Below, in pieces: positions 38,453 through 52,660 of a DNA stretch of 64,000 bases. The stretch is from Urophycis tenuis (taxonomy: Eukaryota; Chordata; Actinopteri; Gadiformes; Phycidae), in the NCBI GenBank assembly GCA_036785325.1, contig JAXIVH010000013.1, positions 587,351-651,350 of the forward strand, given 5' to 3'. Each line of letters opens with the position of its first letter. The first letter of the stretch is position 1. The translations under genes were made by a program, and so were the position numbers. A model generated the notes under the pieces. It searched no databases. It was given only the letters and a program-made list of their open reading frames with translations, and was not told the origin of the DNA.

Positions 38453-41373
38453 AAGCGGGTCACTCACTTGCCAAGCCAGACGACTCACATTATGGCAACG
38501 GTGCAGCTGAATGATGTATCAGACTTTGAGGAAATACAAAGTACACCAAACAGCGATGGGGATGGGGATTCAGACCTCATCCCTACAATCCTGACTCTTT
38601 CCAAGTTCATTAGCTGAGATGGTTATGGTTGAGATGGTTATTTTAGGTTTTTGGATCCGGTTGTCCATTACTTCAAATAGTGATCCTTTTTATGGCACTT
38701 ATACATGTTTTTTCTTGCACTTTTATTTTACATTTCTCTTTGAAATGATTGTCTTTTCGTAATGTTTGTGTTTGAAGGGACAAAGTGACCCATGCTTGTG
38801 TTGTGTTCCCACCCTTTAGGAAGCATTGATGGAGGAGTATGCCATTGCCGCCCAGCTATGGAAGCTGAGCACTTGTGATGTGTGTGAGATAGCGAGGAAC
38901 AGTGTCCTGCAGAGCGGCCTCTCCCACCAGGTACAGGATAGTAGCTTCCCACCTGGATAGTATCACTATCACACTACAGCTTCCCATCTAGATAGTATCA
39001 CTATCACACTACAGCTTCCCACCTGGATAGTATCACTATCACACTACAGCTTCCCACCTGGATAGTATCACTATCACACTACAGCTTCCCACCTAGATAG
39101 TATCACTATCACACTACAGCTTCCCACCTGGATAGTATCACTATCACACTACAGCTTCCCACCTGGATAGTATCACTATCACACTACAGCTTCCCACCTA
39201 GATAGTATCACTATCACACTACAGCTTCCCACCTAGATAGTATCACTATCACACTACAGCTTCCCACCTGGATAGTATCACTATCACACTACAGCTTCCC
39301 ACCTAGATAGTATCACTATCACACTACAGCTTCCCACCTAGATAGTATCACTATCACACTACAGCTTCCCACCTGGATAGTATCACTATCACACTACAGC
39401 TTCCCACCTGGATAGTATCACTATCACACTACAGCTTCCCACCTAGATAGTATCACTATCACACTACAGCTTCCCACCTAGATAGTATCACTATCACACT
39501 ACAGCTTCCCACCTGGATAGTATCACTATCACACTACAGCTTCCCACCTAGATAGTATCACTATCACACTACAGCTTCCCACCTAGATAGTATCACTATC
39601 ACACTACAGCTTCCCATCTAGATAGTATCACTATCACACTACAGCTTCCCACCTAGATAGTATCACTATCACACTACAGCTTCCCACCTGGATAGTATCA
39701 CTATAACACTACAGCTTCCCACCTAGATAGTATCACTATCACACTACAGCTTCCCACCTGGATAGTATCACTATCACACTACAGCTTCCCACCTAGATAG
39801 TATCACTATCACACTACAGCTTCCCACCTGGATAGTATCACTATCACACTACAGCTTCCCACCTAGATAGTATCACTATCACACTACAGCTTCCCACCTA
39901 GATAGTATCACTATCACACTACAGCTTCCCACCTAGATAGTATCACTATCACACTACAGCTTCCCACCTGGATAGTATCACTATCACACTACAGCTTCCC
40001 ACCTGGATAGTATCACTATCACACTACAGCTTCCCACCTGGATAGTATCACTATCACACTACAGCTTCCCACCTAGATAGTATCACTATCACACTACAGC
40101 TTCCCACCTGGATAGTATCACTATCACACTACAGCTTCCCACCTAGATAATATCACTATCACACTACAGCTTCCCACCTGGATAGTATCACTATCACACT
40201 ACAGCTTCCCACCTAGATAGTATCACTATCACACTACAGCTTCCCACCTGGATAGTATCACTATCACACTACAGCTTCCCACCTAGATAGTATCACTATC
40301 ACACTACAGCTTCCCACCTAGATAGTATCACTATCACACTACAGCTTCCCACCTAGATAGTATCACTATCACACTACAGCTTCCCACCTAGATAGTATCA
40401 CTATCACACTACAGCTTCCCACCTAGATAGTGTCACTATCACACTACAGCTTCCCACCTAGATAGTATCACTATCACACTACAGCTTCCCACCTAGATAG
40501 TATCACTATCACACTACAGCTTCCCACCTAGATAGTATCACTATCATACTACAGCTTCCCACCTAGATAGTATCACTATCACACTATAGCACCCCACCTA
40601 GATAGTATCACTATCACACTATAGCACCCCACCTAGATAGTATCACTATCACACTATAGCACCCCACCTAGATAGTATCACTATCACACTATAGCACCCC
40701 ACCTAGATAGTATCACTATCACACTATAGCACCCCACCTAGATAGTATCACTATCACACTATAGCACCCCACCTACACTAGTCACCCACAACACTAGTCT
40801 AGCTAGCAGAACAATAGTCTAGTAAGCACGACACTAGTAAAATTAGCGTAACACTAGCCTAACTAGCTAGCATGACACTAGTTGAGCTAGCATAATACTA
40901 GTCAATCTAGTACAAGACTAGTCTAGCTAGGGTTAAACCTTTGCAGTGATATTATGTGGGTATCTGGTGTGTCTTGATGGGCCAGTATAACTTGCATACA
41001 CTAATTAAGTATAACTAGCATAACACTAATTAAGTATAACTAGCATACACTAATTAAGTATAACTAGCATACACTAATTAAGTATAACTAGCATACACTA
41101 ATTGAGTATAACTAGCATAACACTAATTAAGTATAACTAGCATAACACTAATTTAGCGTGCTGGATGCTAACCAACAACCCCATCACCCCACCCAGGAGA
41201 AACAGCACTTCCTGGGTCCAAATTACCTGCAGGACGGCCCACAGGGGAACGACATTAGGCGGACCAATGTGGCCCAGATCCGGCTGGCGTACCGCCATGA
41301 GACGCTGTGCAACGAGCTCAGCTTCCTGGTGGATTCCGTGAAAATGGAAGCTTCGGCCACGCCCGGCCAGTGA
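29738..41373 (+). CDS. ampd3: AMP deaminase 3 (14 coding exons, 745 aa)
   Basis: AMP deaminase, the zinc enzyme converting AMP to IMP and ammonia in the purine nucleotide cycle; cytosolic. Coding exons: 29738-29958, 30896-31031, 31575-31740, 32392-32611, 32805-32934, 33836-34030, 34775-34906, 35427-35590, 36344-36470, 36763-36926, 37280-37400, 37781-37954, 38820-38930, 41197-41373. These sum to 746 codons with all phases consistent. The divergent N-terminus (M-P-R-N-F-P-K-L) and E-F/D-F-Q-R-V-T-I-S-G-D-Y-C-A-G motif identify the AMPD3 type. Catalytic features: zinc ligands D-T-H-I-H (293-297), catalytic-Glu motif H-C-G-E-A-G (564-569) and signature S-L-S-T-D-D-P (637-643). Human AMPD3 is slightly longer (about 767 aa), mainly in the variable N-terminal third. 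All catalytic motifs are intact and no frameshift was found. Confidence 0.97.
30296..30885 (-). mobile_element. LINE 3' fragment inside ampd3 intron 1
   Basis: The minus strand encodes an ORF2 C-terminal segment, F-R-A-Y-C-T-P-M-Y-A-A-P-L-W followed by K-L-Q-V-A-Y-N. After one frameshift near 30630, a second frame continues with L-L-R-N-L-M-Y-K-F-M-S-R-L and W-K-H-W-Y to a stop. It ends with AATAAAGTTT and a TA-rich tail near 30300. It is 5'-truncated and broken, and inserted antisense to ampd3, with its 5' side within a few tens of bases of the exon 2 acceptor. Confidence 0.75.
30896..31031 (+). other. ampd3: ampd3 coding exon 2
   Basis: Acceptor GTGCCACCAG at 30895. Codes residues 74-119: K-K-S-F-K-L-K-R-S-Q (basic, 14-3-3/membrane-type region in AMPD3) and ends at the D-Y-C-A-G motif. 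Donor GGG|GTGAAC. Confidence 0.9.
31575..31740 (+). other. ampd3: ampd3 coding exon 3
   Basis: Acceptor GTGCTCCAG at 31574. Codes residues 120-174 including I-R-E-K-Y-S-R-L-A-Y-H-R-F-P. Donor CCAG|GTCTGT, again the weak GTCTG type; readthrough would stop two codons later. Confidence 0.9.
31828..31960. mobile_element. LINE/SINE 3' tail with (AGATA)n
   Basis: A short AGATA repeat adjoins ATTCCTTTATTAATCCCCC, the antisense form of a LINE 3' terminus found widely in fish (..GGGATTAATAAAGG..). A similar tail occurs at 34984-35010. Both are short insertions in ampd3 introns. Confidence 0.55.
32392..32611 (+). other. ampd3: ampd3 coding exon 4
   Basis: Acceptor GTCTACAG at 32391. Codes about residues 175-247, acidic linker then S-Y-V-L-T-M-I-V-D-G-P. 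Donor CCCAC|GTGAGG. Confidence 0.92.
32805..32934 (+). other. ampd3: ampd3 coding exon 5
   Basis: Acceptor TGTCTGGCAG at 32804. Codes residues 248-291 (Y-C-H-R-R-L-N-F-L-E-S-K-F then H-R-D-F-Y-N-V-R-K). Donor AAG|GTCTGA, the third GTCTG donor in this gene. Confidence 0.93.
33769..33810 (+). repeat. (TG)21 just upstream of ampd3 exon 6
   Basis: Twenty-one TG units ending 24 nt before the acceptor AG (33834-33835). In the transcript this is a UG tract next to the 3' splice site. Confidence 0.97.
33836..34030 (+). other. ampd3: ampd3 coding exon 6 (zinc-binding HxH)
   Basis: Acceptor CTCAACCAG at 33835. Codes residues 292-356, starting V-D-T-H-I-H-A-A-A-C-M-N (two zinc-ligand histidines), ending at D-V-H-A. 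Donor GCT|GTAAGA. Confidence 0.95.
34775..34906 (+). other. ampd3: ampd3 coding exon 7
   Basis: Acceptor ATCCATAG at 34774. Codes residues 357-400 (G-R-Q-T-F-H-R-F-D-K-F-N-S-K-Y-N-P). Donor AAG|GTACAT. Confidence 0.95.
35427..35590 (+). other. ampd3: ampd3 coding exon 8
   Basis: Acceptor TTGAACCAG at 35426. Codes residues 401-454 including E-P-R-L-S-I-Y-G-R-S-P and W-M-I-Q-V-P-R-I. Donor TA|GTGAGC. Confidence 0.95.
35700..35840. mobile_element. SINE-like teleost repeat in ampd3 intron 8
   Basis: Contains a tail resembling the common fish form ..CTTTGG.AAAGC(G)TCTG.TAAATGAC. A separate LINE-like 3' remnant, CGACCCTCGTAGAGGATAAG followed by GGATGG repeats, lies at 35968-36012. Confidence 0.45.
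36344..36470 (+). other. ampd3: ampd3 coding exon 9
   Basis: Acceptor TTTGTCTTTCAG at 36343. Codes residues 455-497 (D-I-F-K-S-R-K, N-F-S-K-M-L-E-N-I-F-L-P-L-F). Donor TAT|GTAAGT. Confidence 0.95.
36763..36926 (+). other. ampd3: ampd3 coding exon 10
   Basis: Acceptor CCTGTGCTGCAG at 36762. Codes residues 498-551 (T-G-F-D-S-V-D-D-E-S-K-H-S-D-H; Y-A-N-I-M-V-L-N-N-L-R). Donor CAA|GTAAGT. Confidence 0.95.
37280..37400 (+). other. ampd3: ampd3 coding exon 11 (catalytic Glu motif)
   Basis: Acceptor GTGTCTCCAG at 37279. Codes residues 552-592 with H-C-G-E-A-G-S-I-T-H. Donor AAG|GTGGGC. Confidence 0.95.
37781..37954 (+). other. ampd3: ampd3 coding exon 12 (SLSTDDP signature)
   Basis: Acceptor CTTCTTCTGCAG at 37780, after a CTT-repeat polypyrimidine tract. 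Codes residues 593-650 with the deaminase signature S-L-S-T-D-D-P. Donor AAG|GTGAGC. Confidence 0.96.
38250..38320. mobile_element. teleost dispersed repeat fragment
   Basis: The phrase GGGCATTTAGCAGACACTTT followed by TATCCAATGCGACTTAC is a near copy of a segment found across teleost genomes in SINE-like repeats. It lies in ampd3 intron 12. Confidence 0.55.
38418..38450. repeat. G33 homopolymer run
   Basis: An uninterrupted poly-G run in ampd3 intron 12. The exact length may be unreliable because of sequencing or assembly of homopolymers. Confidence 0.85.
38820..38930 (+). other. ampd3: ampd3 coding exon 13
   Basis: Acceptor CACCCTTTAG at 38819. Codes residues 651-687 (E-A-L-M-E-E-Y-A-I-A-A-Q ... 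S-V-L-Q-S-G-L-S-H-Q). Donor CAG|GTACAG, immediately followed by a minisatellite. Confidence 0.95.
38935..40773. repeat. 35-bp minisatellite, about 52 copies, in ampd3 intron 13
   Basis: Units at exact 35-bp spacing containing CACCTAGATAGTATCACTAT, then CACACTACAGCTTCC. Copies differ mainly by CTAG/CTGG. The last six or so carry TATAGCACCCC instead of TACAGCTTCCC. Each unit has the perfect inverted repeat GATAGT-ATC-ACTATC. The array begins about 5 bp after the exon 13 donor. Confidence 0.97.
40774..41157. repeat. ACTAG-rich degenerate repeats and a 24/26-bp tandem array
   Basis: 40774-40930 has many scattered ACACTAGT/CTAGCTAG motifs. 40983-41157 is a tighter array of about seven units of TAACTAGCATACACTAATTA plus AGTA, some 26 bp long (ATAACAC form). 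It ends about 40 bp before the last ampd3 exon. Confidence 0.85.
41197..41373 (+). other. ampd3: ampd3 coding exon 14, terminal
   Basis: Acceptor CCCACCCAG at 41196. Codes residues 688-745 (E-K-Q-H-F-L-G-P-N-Y; G-N-D-I-R-R-T-N-V-A-Q-I-R; L-C-N-E-L-S-F-L). Stop TGA 41371-41373. Confidence 0.96.
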
Positions 41374-42025
41374 CCGCACCTCTCCCTTCCTACCAGTACA
41401 TACAGGTCCCATGGCACAATGACATCACATGAAATGATCCGTGCCTTACCAGTTTCACTCTTTTGTGTTTTGTTTTTTTACCATACTATAACTATAGTAC
41501 TATATACTATAAGGGCTCCTATTGTATTTTGTGGGTTGTTTTTTTTACTAGTGTTGTTATGGAAGTTATTACAGCACCGTAACTACAAGGGCTCCGGTTG
41601 TATTTTGTGGTGTTTGTTTGTTTTTTTAACTTGAGTTGTTATGTTAGTATCGCCGTAATTTGTATTTTGCGTCATGTTGATTGGCTATTCCAGGCCAATT
41701 TTCAAGATCTATTTCTTTGTGACAACACAAGTGGGAGTGTCCACTCAGATGCATGATGAACAGATCCAGTTACCAGTTGAGACCAGTTGACTTTGAAATG
41801 GTTGCTCATCTACATGACACCAGGTGGTAAATCAACCAAATTTGAACTGTATTCCCGGCACTATTTGTGTGTGAGTTTGCTGCCCCCTAAAGGTCAACAT
41901 CCTCCATACAATACTGAGCTGTATTGTGTGGTTGTGGTTAGATCAGAAACATGATGCCCTTTCTGTCTGTAGAAGTTTGTCTTTTTGAAATTATGTTCAA
42001 TAAAGCATAGTTTTATTTTGTATAG
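41374..42025 (+). other. ampd3: ampd3 3'UTR with AATAAA
   Basis: AATAAA at 41999-42004, followed by a T/G-rich element. Within the UTR a segment around AAGGGCTCC..TTGTATTTTGTGG is duplicated (41510-41560 and 41585-41640). A diverged copy of the 2.98-kb dispersed repeat lies at 41715-41765. Confidence 0.6.
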
Positions 42026-42049
42026 GAGTATTAGTAGTAGTATCATTTT

Positions 42050-42284
42050 GTGCGATGTTTATTGATAATAGTATACCAATACATACTGAATCACAGTCTG
42101 TGCCACTGCATGCATCCCATGCTTATACATCCCTCAGTACAGTCAGGCAGTACATTCATGTGGACTTTTTTACTTAGTATCTTTTTGTTGTCCATATTAT
42201 TGAGGCAGTTTTCCTTTTTTGCCAGCCTGTTTATGTTGTGTGTGATGTACTGGGACCTTGAATTCGCCACGGGGATCAATAAAG

Positions 42285-42356
<72 letters not shown>

Positions 42357-42415
42357 CATCCATCCATCCATCCATCCATCCATCCATCCATCCATCTATC
42401 TATCTATCCACCCAC

Positions 42416-42448
<33 letters not shown>

Positions 42449-42455
42449 ATGAGGA
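42050..42455 (+). mobile_element. LINE 3' end with (TATC)n/(CATC)n tail
   Basis: 3'UTR-like sequence ends ..CACGGGGATCAATAAAGTAT and passes directly into TATC repeats (42285-42355), CATC repeats (42356-42395) and a CT run (42416-42440). GGGATCAATAAAGT with a tetranucleotide tail is the usual 3' terminus of an L2-like fish LINE. It lies just beyond the ampd3 poly(A) site. Confidence 0.7.
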
Positions 42456-42469
42456 ATCAGTAATTCTTT

Positions 42470-43640
42470 TTTTATATTTTTGATTGCAGTAACTATACCG
42501 GAAATGTCACTTTGTCAATGGTATTAACTCATTCAGTGGCAGAAAAGTCCCAAACATAAAGTGTGTAGTTGCTCAACATGAACCATATGTTCACATGATA
42601 GTTCATGTTCCAGGCATGAGTGTGAGTAGGATGTACTAGGGGTCATTTGGGGTCATAGGGGTCAAACACAGCCAAGGGACAGTGTTAACCAATGTGCTGC
42701 CCTCTCTCTCCTCCTGTAGAGACAGTCCATCAGTGGTGAATTCCTCATTGTCACTGCTGTCTTCAGGCTCACCCATAAGCTGGTGGAGATGTCTGAAATG
42801 TTCCTGGCATTTTTCTTTGAAATTATTACCATTTTTGCAGGGGTGACATTGTTGTTCATGCACTAAGCACTGTTCTCTCTTGGATCCACCACTGTTCCAA
42901 TCAGTGAGACGATTTTAAGTGCTCATACATTTTATCCAAGGTTGGCAGGTATGTGTGTAGACTGTAGTAGTAGTGTAGATTCTAGTGGCCACTGTTGTAT
43001 TGTTGAAAGTACAAGGTACAAGGCATTGACTAATATTGATTGTAATTTAATGTAAGTGTAGCCTGTATTGCCCAGTATTGATGAATATTGATTGTAATGG
43101 TGTAGCCTGTAGTACCCAGTATTGACTAGAATTGATTGTAATATCATGCATTGAGTAGCCTGTAGTACCCAGTATTGAACAGTGTAGACTGTAGAAAACA
43201 TAATGAGTATTAGGCTATTTGCTTATGTCCTTCAATTGCATTGTTCTCCAATCTATTTTAGCTGTGTTCTTCTTGGTGTGCAGGTATGGATAGTGAAGTT
43301 GTCATTTTTGTTATCATGATGCTGATATATAGGTTCCTTAGCAGATGCACATTGTTAAGATTGCTGGTGATGCATTCCAGGAAGAATTGCCCCAATTCTT
43401 CAACAAAATCTCTTCTGAGTGGTCTAAAATTGGCTCACATCAACAAGAGGTAGTGAACTTAACATCCTCAGAGCAGTTCACTCAATAATAAAGATGTAAT
43501 TTTTAACAAATTACCCTGAAATTGTAGCTCATAAATCTTACCTGCACCACCTTTTAACTGATTTTCACTGCAAATATGAACTTTATTCTCCAACTTGAAT
43601 CGTACATGCTTCTTAAAGAACTTCTCAACATGAATACTAG
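42470..43640. other. ampd3-kras intergenic spacer
   Basis: No gene seen. Three degenerate tandem copies of a ~45-60-bp unit (GTAGCCTGTAGTACCCAGTA and flanks) occupy 43010-43195. Confidence 0.45.
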
Positions 43641-45662
43641 CACAACCAACATTAGCTCCTCTTTATTTGTGTTCTTTATTACACATTAAATAGGAGTGGT
43701 GAGATTCATGGCAAAAAAATAGACTCATTTGAGATCGATCACCAGGACAGCATCCACAACAGGCGTGGAGTGGTCATCCATTCACCCACTCCAAGAGATC
43801 TGGACCCAGTCGCACTCCCTAATCACATACACCCAGGAGCCCAACTCCATTAAAGCAACATTCATTTAGACACACCAAAGAAATTAAGCACAATTTACAA
43901 AATATGCACCTTTCAGTATCACAACTATACAAAGGTTGTTAAAATACGATCAAGGTATAAATGATACATTTCCAAAAATCAGCGGTTGGCACGCAATAAG
44001 AGGGACATTACCATTTTTTCAGTAAAACTATTTTTCAGGAAACAGTTTTGTGAACAAGTGGATTCTAGAATCAAAATCGCATCAACAGTTATCTACTTCA
44101 TGAGCAAGAGGTAATACAGTGGGTTCAAATCCATTCATCATATTCCATGTCTGTCCTCTCCACCAAACAGAAACAGTATTTGTTATTTGGAAGCGGGACA
44201 GTGAATGTTTCCTTTGACTCTCCACTGCCCACATCGACTGATGCTATCTCGAAGGTGTCCCCGCACAACGTTTACTATTTGCAGCCCCAAAAGAGAATCT
44301 GTTGTTTTTTCCTCCTCCAAATTTGAATGTCAAAACCAAATGAATGGCAATTTGTGCCTCATTTACAAAAAAAAAAAAAGCTTGTTACATCACTTCAATT
44401 CACATACACAAGTGATTAGGGTAAATTATTTCACTGGACAATAACTTGTTTGAAAGGCAGCCCAGCAGACAATTTGAGAAGATTAGCAAGTGAATCAAAA
44501 ACCTGAAAAGGCCAAACAACAGGAGGAAGCTCAATTTCACCAACATATTAAACATCCTCCGTGACACCAGACTAAGCTAATTATCTACAATTTGGGGGAA
44601 AATAAGATGGGGGCTGGAAGGAAAGTTTTTTAAAAGGCTATTGTTGAAATAAACCTGTGTGCAGCCATAGAGGAAGTATGGACTATGTTAACAAATTGCA
44701 CAGAAAGTATCTAGAAGCAAGAGAATATAAAAGCATGGGTCTGGTAGGTCTACTAACAGCGTATTCATTAAATCATACATTTCTTCAAACAAACTTCTGG
44801 TGGTTTTGGTTTTCAGACATGGGAAAGTAATGAACGCTTGAAAGTGACAGATTTCTACTATGGTCACAGTTCCACATTCCTGGCTCTGTCGCCTCTATTA
44901 TACAGTATTAGCAACAATTATGTCTAAGGGCATTAAGGACACGATGCATGCAAGGACAACATCTTCTGTAGGCAATAGATCACTACCCACGCAATACAAA
45001 AGGCAGATGGGTTTCAAAGTAATTAGGAGACAATTAGGGTGTTAAAACATTCTGGGAAGAGCAGTTCTCATGCATACTTTGATCAACAACATAACTTTAA
45101 ATGACATTATCAAGTCATATCTAGACGTTCTAAGAGGAATGGGACATTACACAGTGGCTAGTACATCTGGACTTTATCCAGCTAAGTGCTGGTCCATTTT
45201 CCATGTCTTATTTTTTTCCGAATTCAATGGGATGTAAATTTGTTCTTTGGCATCCCATAGGATTTGAAGGAATCACCAAACTGTCTATAGGTCATGGCCT
45301 CATAGAAGAGTAAAACAAGTTGCTACTTAACACATCGTTCCAAAGGGAGTCATGACTCTCAGATCTGCATTCAATTCCTCCCAATTCAGTAGAGCTTCCT
45401 CCTAGCAAGTCAAACTTCTTGACCAATGCATGTGTGCCACTGGTTCTAGACAGAAGATAAGATCAAGCTAACTGGTTACTTAGTAGCAAAAAAAAAAGAA
45501 CATAAAAAAAAGAAATGCAGCTGAATCTAGTTCATTTTAGAATTCAGTACGGTGGGCACTAAGAAATAGAGTAATAATTTAGTGTAATGTACAAATGTAT
45601 TACTTAAAATGTTCAACTTGTTTTCTCTCCAGTCTGTTGAAACGCGTGGGGGGCTTGTTTCT
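43640..45662 (-). other. kras: probable kras 3'UTR (4B transcript)
   Basis: After the exon 4B stop about 2 kb lacks coding signal. Two minus-strand AATAAA signals lie at 43680-43675 and 43667-43662, and I use these as the likely end. The long AT-rich trailer fits KRAS, whose mammalian 3'UTR is several kb. The end point is inferred. Confidence 0.45.
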
Positions 45663-49937
<4,275 letters not shown>

Positions 49938-49939
49938 CT

Positions 49940-52535
49940 GGGGAACAGCAAGGGTGACAGTGTGTAAGCATTCTATCTATATCAGGCGTGTCATTATAAA
50001 TATATATACACACATACATACATACATACATACACACATTATGTATTATTCACTACAAAGAAGAGGTTTTGAAAGTGCTTGCAAACTACAAAGACAATGA
50101 GTGTCAGAAGTGGGGATGGTATATGATGGTCAAAAGCTACACAAGTAGCAGAGGAATCATTATGCTGCAACTTTAAATAGAAATAAGGGACACTACACGT
50201 TTTCAGAAACTCTGATAAGGCTATGGCACTGCGTACTACACATAGTGCATTTGAACACTGTGGAAGGAGCACAGTGAGCTTTTAATGTGGTAAGCAAGTG
50301 TGCAACTGGGTCTAGACAATGTTGATAGACAAAACAGTAGTTCTATAGATACAGAATGTAATGCAAACTTAACATCAAGCTAAACAAGGTGATTGTTGAA
50401 AATGGTGGTAAAGAAACCAAATGGGATATGGTTTATTTCCTATGTTATTGGTTTAAATACACACAATATCACCATATAACCAACATTTTTGTATTACACT
50501 TGTTGAATTTCAAAAAGATATGTACTTAAGAGTCTGTAGGATATGTGCTTTGAAGTCTTAATGAATACAATTGATTTGAATACTGAAAAAGCCATACTGG
50601 AATGAACATGGATTTAGTCAATTATTGCAAACTAAACAGCTATGCACATTAACTTTGACTATTCTAGTTCCTGAGCTTTCCTTGTCCAGAATGTGTGCAT
50701 GAATTTACCAAAGGCTCAGAAAATGTTAATTGGATGAAAATCAATCCTCATGAATACTAGGAGGGGCAGTGGGTGATTGGACAATACATGAAAGAATAGG
50801 CCACTAGACACTGCAAGAAATGTTGTCCTTTTAAATGTGGTGAAACACAGAACATATATAGAATTCACGTTTAACCACACTAGTTTTCCAGTGTCGTAAT
50901 CAAATAATGTGATAAATGTTAGCCTAACCGGGCAACTTACGACGGATAACCTGTCTGTCTAACATGTTTGGAGGCGTGGCTACACATTCGCATTGATGGC
51001 AACGATCTGGGCTTTAATGAGGTGTGCTGAAAGCTCATAAAAGGACACTGACTAGCTTTAAGACCAGTACAGTGCCCGATTACGGTGGCAAAGTAAGAAC
51101 ATAATAATTATATAGCCGGGACAAATCTATTGAACACTGTGCCTGAAAGCACAGTTAAGATCACTCCTACATGTATATTTAGGGGAATGTAGGCTACTGG
51201 CTAAAGCAATGATGAACTCACCTCGGGCATAAATCCATAACAATACATTAAATATACAAAATTGAAACTGGGCGACAGCTTTGAAAACAATCATCATTAG
51301 TGTCAGGCAGAACTTACAGTACATTGCTAACATACTTGTGTGAATAGCCCTGGGCTCCAGGAGGAGTTCCCAAGCATGTTCTCTCGTGGAGACAGACAAG
51401 GGACTAGTTTTAAAGTTCAGGCTTCTCACATCGGGAGGAAGTATGGAATAGGTAATAGTCATCTTTTAGTAACCAGACCGACACATATTTGAGTACTACA
51501 AACACACACACACACACACACACACATCTGAAGACGAAGAATAATGACGTGAAGTTGGAGTCGTCAGATCCTACTGGTCTACACTAAAGGAGGTACCCTA
51601 CCCTGGGAACCAAGGAATGGTCGAGGGCTTGCAACATAATAGGTCGTCATTAGCCGTCTTATCTTAACCTGTGGGATATAAACCTGTGCGGTATTCCTAT
51701 TAGAACTGTCAATAAGCTGTTGGCCAATGGCCGTCGTGCTCGGGCAGACATTGACATTTGACTCTAGGTTTAAACATCTTAAAACAAGTTTAAAGACTGC
51801 CTAAACAGAACCACGCGCATTATGTGCAGCAGAAAGCAGCCTATCTTTGCTGGTCTATATGGATTAACTATCAAATGGTGACCGAGGAACATGCCTTGCC
51901 AACGTTGTCAAAACATAGCCTCCTGCTTACGACAATGCAGGCTAATCGGACTTCTATTTTCAATAGGCCTTATAACTTTAACACGCACTGGTGCCAAGCA
52001 ATTAGACACTTTATTTAAAGGAAAAAACGAATGTGCTTCTACTCAGTATCCGTGCACTAACTGTTTAACGCCTGGCACCCAAGAGCCGAGTGGCCATTGT
52101 GTTGGACGGTTGTGTAAGTAGCAACCACAGCATTGGTTAGCCTAGCAAACGAGCACATTCGCAGCCCCAGTGTGTGAGAAGTTACCGTAATTAACGAAAT
52201 CTTCTGCGATTTTAGAAAAATCAATATATACCACAGGACTGACAACCCAAAGCGTCCAATACGATTCACAATCAACAATGTGGACTATGCAGATACCGAG
52301 GCAGTAGTGAATAGGCGATTGCAAAGGTCTGCATTGCAGGGCCAGACATTGGGTTAACAATTGGGCGTAGTTGGCATTAAGAAGGGTACTTTCACTCGAT
52401 AACGTTTCGCTAACACTTACGTCGTTCAAAGGTGATGTGTAAACAAATTAGTTCAATTACACAATGGTGGACATCATTCTCCCTTTGTAATTCCCCAATT
52501 GGTCACACATTTACCAAATCTAAGCTATTAGTTTT
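49940..52535. other. kras intron 1
   Basis: About 2.6 kb of intron. Contains short ACAT/CA repeats (50005-50038, 51502-51526). No nested gene seen. Confidence 0.5.
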
Positions 52536-52537
52536 AC

Positions 52538-52660
52538 CTTTAGCTTGTGCAGTTCCGCGTCCGAAGTGGCGACCAAATAAGTCAAGCTGATAATCCTCCT
52601 TTTTCACTCGATCTCTGCATTTCCTATGTCAATTTGAAACGCCCGCATTTACGTTGGTAG
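52538..52660 (-). promoter_or_regulatory. kras: kras untranslated exon 1 and promoter region
   Basis: On the minus strand a GC-richer block ends in the donor GCTAAAG|GTAAAAC (last exon base 52538). Upstream of it (52740-52790) is a GC box-like GGGCGGAGG, with no TATA. Mammalian KRAS also has a non-coding first exon in a GC-rich TATA-less promoter. The transcription start is not defined; a second strong donor, GAC|GTAAGT, lies at 52421. Confidence 0.4.

Noticed and set aside
38935..40773. Possible CRISPR-like array (regular repeats)
   Set aside because: The repeats are contiguous 35-bp units without unique spacers, in a vertebrate intron.
29738..41373. Assignment of the deaminase as AMPD1 or AMPD2
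   Set aside because: The N-terminal motifs and the adm neighbour fit AMPD3; the gene next to kras could have suggested AMPD1 (neighbour of NRAS), but the sequence does not.
42258..42463. Ser-Ile-Tyr-Leu and Ser-Ile-His-Pro repeat frames
   Set aside because: Translation of the TATC/CATC tail of a LINE.
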